NCBI GenBank assembly: GCA_964571725.1
Contig: CAZNDB010000001.1
Coordinates: forward strand, 1-64,000
Direction: 5' to 3'
From: UBA1369 sp964571725
GTDB lineage: Bacteria > Patescibacteriota > Gracilibacteria > UBA1369
Length of the DNA: 64,000 nt
Under the pieces are notes generated by a model, which saw only the letters and a list, made by a program, of their open reading frames with translations, was not told the DNA's origin and ran no database searches. Each line of letters starts with the position of its first letter. Within the stretch, counting starts at the first letter, position 1. Of this stretch, positions 62,101-64,000 are shown piece by piece. The translations under genes were made by a program, and so were the position numbers.

Positions 62101-64000
62101 CTGTCATTGATATTTATTTTGCCGGAAGGGGTAACCTCCACCAGACGCATTTTTGGCTTGGGATCGGTAATCAGTGAAGCCGCGCTTTGTACCTTTCCGC
62201 TGAACACAAACCAGCCGCCCAGATAGTCGGGGCTGGTCACTTCGCCAAATCCCGAACCGAGCAGATTGGCGTACAGGAATTTTGGTTTGATCTCTCTGAA
62301 AGTGCGTCCCTGGAAATTGGTTACCGCAGAGATTTCCAGATAACCGTCCTGCAGGCCGTTGGCTTTGGCGCGCAGGCGGAGCGGACCGGTCAGCGTGCCG
62401 GTTCTGAAATTTATTTCAGCCAGACCGTTGACCACCTTCACTTTGGGGTTGCCGATAATTGATCCGAATTTGACGCTTTCCGGATCGATCGAAAAAGTTA
62501 ATTGGGTAGTGCTGTTTCTGTTTACGAAATTGCCGTTGGCGTCGTAGAGCCTGGCTTTCACCGTATAGGTGTTGGCCGGATTGGCATCAACCTGGAGGCT
62601 GGAGGTTTCCAGTACAATTTGTTTGGGATTATAGGCGTAGTTCTCAATCGCCAGCGAAGCCATCGGCAAACCTTCCACATTTGCCAATAAGACCAGATTA
62701 CCGGCTTTCAGGGAGCTTCTGACGGTGAATTTCGCAACGCCCTGATTCAGGGTTTTATTCAGTGAAGTATTTTCCTGTCCCTGATCGTCAATCAGTCTGC
62801 CCATTTCGGGATTTAGCAGTTTCACGGTGGCCTCACCGACAAAACCCGTTAAATTATTTCCCAGGGAATCTTCCACTCTAACCTGTATTTGGGCCAGGTC
62901 CCGGTTATCGGCTTTCAATTCGGTTTTATTGGAATTGATTGATAGTTGCAAATCATCGCGGGTCTCCACGCCGGCGGTCTTCTCCACTGCCGCGGGCTTG
63001 ATAATCTGCGTCCCCAGATTCAGTAAATCGGTGGTGCTGTTGTTTACGTCGGTTCCGGTGGTCTGTACTTCATCCTGATAAGAAATTTTTATATTCAGAT
63101 TTTCCGGTGACCGGCCTGAAATCAATTTCACGCCATATTCTCCGGTAACCGAACTCATTTGTATGCCCGCTTTATTTTTATCCTCATCCTGTTTGGTATC
63201 CAGAATGGCGTTTCCTTCCCCCAACAGATCTGACTGCGCCTGGAAAGTGACCGTGTAATTTCCGCTGTCGGCCAGATTATTGTTTTTATCCTTCAGCGTA
63301 GCCAGAAGTTCGGTGGTGGATTTTCCGCCGCTTGGTATGATTGGCGAAACCGCGGTCAGGGTGGCGCTGGCCGGGGGCAGAGCATAGACATCCAGTTGTT
63401 TTTCGTCACTGGGGATGGTCTTTCCGTCAACCGAGGCGATTATGATTGGCTGGCCGGTCTTGGTTTTACTGGTCAGCACGGTTTCGGCAACTCCGTTTGT
63501 CACGCGCACGCTCGGGGGGAAGAGAGTGGAAGTCAGACCGTCGTCCTTGTTTTTAAATCCGAAATTGACCACGCTGACGCTGTCGTCGGCCCGGATCGCG
63601 CCATCTTGATCATACAGGGTTGCCCGTACGTACAGGGTGCTTTCTCCATCGGCCGGAACGCGGTCGGTTTCCTCGGTATTGATTTGTGAGGCATTGATTG
63701 TGCCGTCGGTGGGCAATTCATAAATGGTTTTTGGGCCAATTTCAATTCCGGAAAGATAGGCTCCGTCATCCGTATTGCTTTCCAGTCCGCTGCCGCTGCC
63801 AAAGGACCGGTCGTCACCGGAGTCCAGCGGATCGGTACCCAGTAAATATTCCACGCCGTCTTTTATGCCCCCCTGGTCGGTATCCGGATCGGTAGGATCC
63901 GTACCGATTTCATTTTCTTTGGCATAGGTGAGGCCGTCTTTGTCTTCATCGCTGTCGGCATCAGGTTCGGGAGGTTTGGGGAAATCGTCCGCGGGATCAA
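53127..64000 (-). CDS. Giant multidomain surface protein, N-terminus off window
   Basis: An open frame of more than 3,620 codons on the minus strand, still open at the right edge. From N to C (base ranges): thrombospondin type 3 (TSP3) repeats at 63800-64000; four or so invasin-like Ig domains at 62310-63740; FG-GAP/VCBS-like repeats (DYDNDSDKDLLVAY, DLNNDGWDDLIVAT, DMNRDEFPDLVVSD) at 60830-61260; a DUF11-like domain at 60240-60560; a Gly-rich patch near 59900; a helical segment at 58330-58620; a Pro-rich rod at 58020-58330; another FG-GAP (DVNNDTDNDLVYSL) near 56850; a fibronectin-III-like domain at 56470-56770; a PKD-like domain at 55560-55930; TSP3 at 54480-54710; SLH-like domains at 53880-54480; and five TSP3 repeats at 53330-53850. 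It probably decorates the cell surface and binds calcium, a partner cell or a polymer. It is followed by four chained exported-protein genes. Confidence 0.88.
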   Translation of the reverse strand, partial: DPADDFPKPPEPDADSDEDKDGLTYAKENEIGTDPTDPDTDQGGIKDGVEYLLGTDPLDSGDDRSFGSGSGLESNTDDGAYLSGIEIGPKTIYELPTDGTINASQINTEETDRVPADGESTLYVRATLYDQDGAIRADDSVSVVNFGFKNKDDGLTSTLFPPSVRVTNGVAETVLTSKTKTGQPIIIASVDGKTIPSDEKQLDVYALPPASATLTAVSPIIPSGGKSTTELLATLKDKNNNLADSGNYTVTFQAQSDLLGEGNAILDTKQDEDKNKAGIQMSSVTGEYGVKLISGRSPENLNIKISYQDEVQTTGTDVNNSTTDLLNLGTQIIKPAAVEKTAGVETRDDLQLSINSNKTELKADNRDLAQIQVRVEDSLGNNLTGFVGEATVKLLNPEMGRLIDDQGQENTSLNKTLNQGVAKFTVRSSLKAGNLVLLANVEGLPMASLAIENYAYNPKQIVLETSSLQVDANPANTYTVKARLYDANGNFVNRNSTTQLTFSIDPESVKFGSIIGNPKVKVVNGLAEINFRTGTLTGPLRLRAKANGLQDGYLEISAVTNFQGRTFREIKPKFLYANLLGSGFGEVTSPDYLGGWFVFSGKVQSAASLITDPKPKMRLVEVTPSGKININDSNNFEIRLIPTGKDNAPVKQVVNDLTQKKEILETEIITKPQTQINLVTLPEDVEVFKETVNVLNLVPDNELYAFDNNYEKVTLTRDGQAVAEIGRDAKIKLLSPTMELAVSEQSVSADISWSLFDSGNELAQIIIHSGDLGDVQLLENNVQPTPPGIYLRLLASLPQRSLIQSFSGNSSFAPRGYYYTDDAQVLDKNMAPGLSYISLESADSEDGIGLRGDNKNVLLFAAGNTVGEANLPYASDGGVVLGDPTVRIDNRRDPSTLENLYSAAGYTRDLGKMILANNKPVQEIAPIDYDNDSDKDLLVAYQDGRLNLLENTNSGKQFIDRGTFLNFANGVLSQTVADLNNDGWDDLIVATANSCKIGEVCVDAYLNNKGNFERKNLPLQGYSARNKVYMIKSADMNRDEFPDLVVSDDTGSIKIFYSHNGEINKQGSQVGNLGVKINQTDNLKEEVFAWYTGMQGNQAGLTDDKYFEKVVLKGANSQEDKSYELKSISRDDALKSSSTKKARDLTEPFNVLAEGDRLEYTIKLVNNGSTTLNNFMVGDIVPENVSLDASSIKCQECQEISFAETGMSLRPYLIMGVDLPPNATRTITYEVTVSKLPKVKIAIGQNLSSAYPVKDSYPDIAATPENNPTGRVVYYYSNGRDNQTGIMTYGTYVTPDPNANVQPGYQPVKNPVTGKTVGLDLSLFDQKGPDGIPVAAKYLMDYGTFPGLDLQGAGGGSQVNSNGGGGGGSGEGDSVSSLPGVGGAYDSLSAGLDKAANKIEGALAALTCSAGCIPTPINFAFLAPGMINVMGIPGGFDPGLPIFGLGGPSVVPVWPDGTAYQATQYRLYLSPTLTGKVAMANCFGTYLVGFGTPVPGNCFTIVLPIDPFAGLCDAIAGAVEGALAGANSMISEGTGAINGAASSMGMSSDGSMADAPTADGKNYTGGFEAASSLGNYGFKVNAKTNVRMPGFPSVLTDWLDNQQSEIINKLTDLPDIYILLPDVLSAFKPTSTGDSEAAKAAESVTQGKQNPGKEPVSPKGLRGVLNEINKIPIIKITPQEVIIKIPSLTPGEIERFINDAKQWVEDEKAEINRVLSLWKCGPFKEMVPDPNGGTDAEGKPKMVPGYIETDADGNQNTVYGERPYNKICDMLTVDMTKLIQSVEKNIEAVEGYKQLPRQILAWRNYFTKYITQVICYIDAIVQFLVGTVSKLLTQANAWIDAVATLIETIATWKLMFDLVLDYQTSCDKCSSARFTLLELILKLFAFIPSPPIIPFPKLPDIYLDFSQIQMGIEVIWPDIKFRPEKIVLPRLPRIVFPELPTFQITLPEIPVLPDLSFNLPELPDLPPLILPAIPNLPPPPKIPVLPGAIKATVSILKKIFKILCLIKKGFIPTSEMSLKSTIEHMTERGLEPLLPIDLGLALQLPSISYNYIERIVLTVKVNLKMDVAVIYDIVKSVADKLNVIATNFAAAANTVSKGLETAAAAAAEKVNAGMDNAMPDGNSGDNPLLNYLSPAGSYGQVAGQGGETGLAAELSLSKEFSALSPQLAEAVGGLITVSRQLADEAAQYQQLIDDGTYRDVQLIATATVISPDDPSLNKSIGELEQFDYGRVMLALGDGFQETKKLASLRQNLLAYAKDNQKINEQSLAGNDLSKFAVLMADALSLSDLLVKSGYREGTMVAGEKKLYAAVPTSDDLMQNSGIPASAQSKPVAKGMFVYNEAQKINEKILAYEEELSQPVSMNFVDVNNDTDNDLVYSLGGNVYLKENYSKSGNIGYFYGGLPKYHDLEEFIPAEISISGLTASFTGNRTLDIKWNPAGGEDLTGYELIVGKMLGGVAYKGVINDLKAAGLSKYVFLNSLASTGATLTDSLLQPDQNAYEFPASQLYEMVASEVTGEVIFSGPEQTVLPAGGEKVLITGGQQIFANSDSVLKVWSDDLEMAKKKMQARELITMPDSFGANLQIAVESGSVSLIEPAKIADNQRLRPGSKIELDTRYNSSGDGNALIKLPNQAYTRVDPGQSLEIRVLEDPTSPYVTLSLANGFYYAIIRSFDLTGFRSLQSESVLLSPNICSDRQDPLPVAGPGERSVAIFKKLKLDASQSFDTFGKVMSYYVDTDLESDSNKDGDKTNDKNLGHDINPVADSDGNGIVFDDLDDPVFILGPYKDLNSRRIMLNVVDESGNIGQQEININIYVPKITLDEQSAILEINEKGEGSTVSGYLTPAESEMPVSILRDRAGVKDPIITDAADAFGKYITDAEGKFAINDLNLKDTVVIKNAQGEVIAEIDPKTGRIILKNPAYSVEALPAEEPLLPTRVVVKDPQGKIIATLFVVSDANTDVVVDGPEENYSGPAVALFTGVHIKNLLAAAPDFEIKNIPGDAEKYAGGIEIVEKSSLKRVAVLDPGGNFYVYDPRLSLVLKTAADLSEPMIFQVVLQKAGGNKTVIAEFYVAFNAQKPITILDPDKFKLFVGTPEAKGPKFDTDKDGMPDIWEQQFGLNISDAADAAEDLDKDGLTNLEEYLAGTNPLLADADGDGFSDSFEKIFGTDPNSKATSPFSDVDKNNPYYQSILNFFQRGILKGIPAGNQLKFGLQEPIKRSEYAKVMLDTFCIVPRPEAKTGPAVFTDIPYTEGQALPWYFAATKEAYFQGFITGYRGLIDKRSGQTPFAPDATISKAEAVKIILEALERQKLISLKEIPLTEPYYLPYLQIAQNLSPYVNAGVNLKNNFILTAEEAKNPEADLNRGEFIKLADRVLSAYDCSLIDTDGDGMPDFWEKQHDLNHLDAGDADDDPDKDRLKNLDEYKFGTDPWLGDTDKGGVWDGVEVLDRHTNPLDPSDDYLDTDGDGLSDADEINKYQTKPGEKDTDGGGVTDGDEVLKNGTNPLSAFDDRDTDGDGLGDKEETDLYKTDPLNPDTDEGGIKDGVEVKRGTDPLNPEDDLIDPRKDLGEGVYVIPEPCASCPCPSAIDHTADLIPGDRIIGVISNNNNSSIFSQSNLIEIAEIKEFSP

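Noticed and set aside
1..64000. tRNA, rRNA, riboswitch and insertion sequence search by eye
   Set aside because: No cloverleaf with a TTC loop, no rRNA segment, no transposase and no terminal inverted repeats were recognised. A covariance-model scan would be needed to exclude small RNAs.

Overview
The window looks like a chromosome scaffold of a Candidate Phyla Radiation (Patescibacteria) bacterium, most likely Parcubacteria-like; I cannot fix the lineage further. The evidence is a DUF3352-like gene next to a DUF4012 gene, rpsF-rpsR without ssb between them, many starts without a Shine-Dalgarno sequence, very tight gene packing (TAATG and ATGA junctions), and many large exported proteins with no recognisable family. 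Genes use the standard code, since TGA acts as a stop. A 10-N assembly gap lies at 18055-18064.

Layout. 1-1142: the 5' part of an MFS transporter running off the left edge. 1.5-7.5 kb: a small membrane protein, miaB, and the DUF3352-like/DUF4012 pair. 7.5-13.4 kb: mutL, mutS, two tiny ORFs and lexA, all on the minus strand; lexA has a promoter with a perfect palindrome in its spacer. 13.5-17.4 kb: lemA-like, a GT4 glycosyltransferase, murG and ftsW (cell wall and envelope). 17.5-22.8 kb: lspA, two membrane proteins, a slipin, an MscS channel and prs. 22.8-27.5 kb: a GT2 glycosyltransferase, uppP, an Smr protein, yidD, a LysM/M23 peptidase that seems to start at AUA, rpsR and rpsF.

27.8-37.8 kb holds a compact plus-strand cluster of five unknown genes: a PH-like membrane protein, a coiled-coil membrane protein, a tail-anchored protein, a VirB6/TrbL-like polytopic protein and a 1249-aa soluble protein. 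It looks like one envelope-spanning machine and is a leading candidate for an undescribed system. 37.8-39.6 kb is a small accessory island with strong consensus promoters, strong ribosome binding sites, terminators and unlike-neighbour codon use; it includes a DUF397 protein, a family typical of Actinobacteria.

39.6-47.3 kb returns to housekeeping genes: thrS, a lipoprotein, recF, a PrsW-type protease and uvrA. 47.3-48.3 kb carries helically phased AT-rich repeats, an excisionase-type HTH gene with a palindrome across its start region, and a tiny zinc-ribbon protein. 48.4 kb to the right edge is a minus-strand locus with a giant surface protein (more than 3,600 residues, N-terminus off the window; Ig-like, FG-GAP, DUF11-like, Pro-rich, Fn3-like, PKD-like, SLH and thrombospondin type 3 segments) followed by four chained genes for exported proteins of unknown function. 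This is the second candidate for a new system, probably a cell-surface attachment apparatus.
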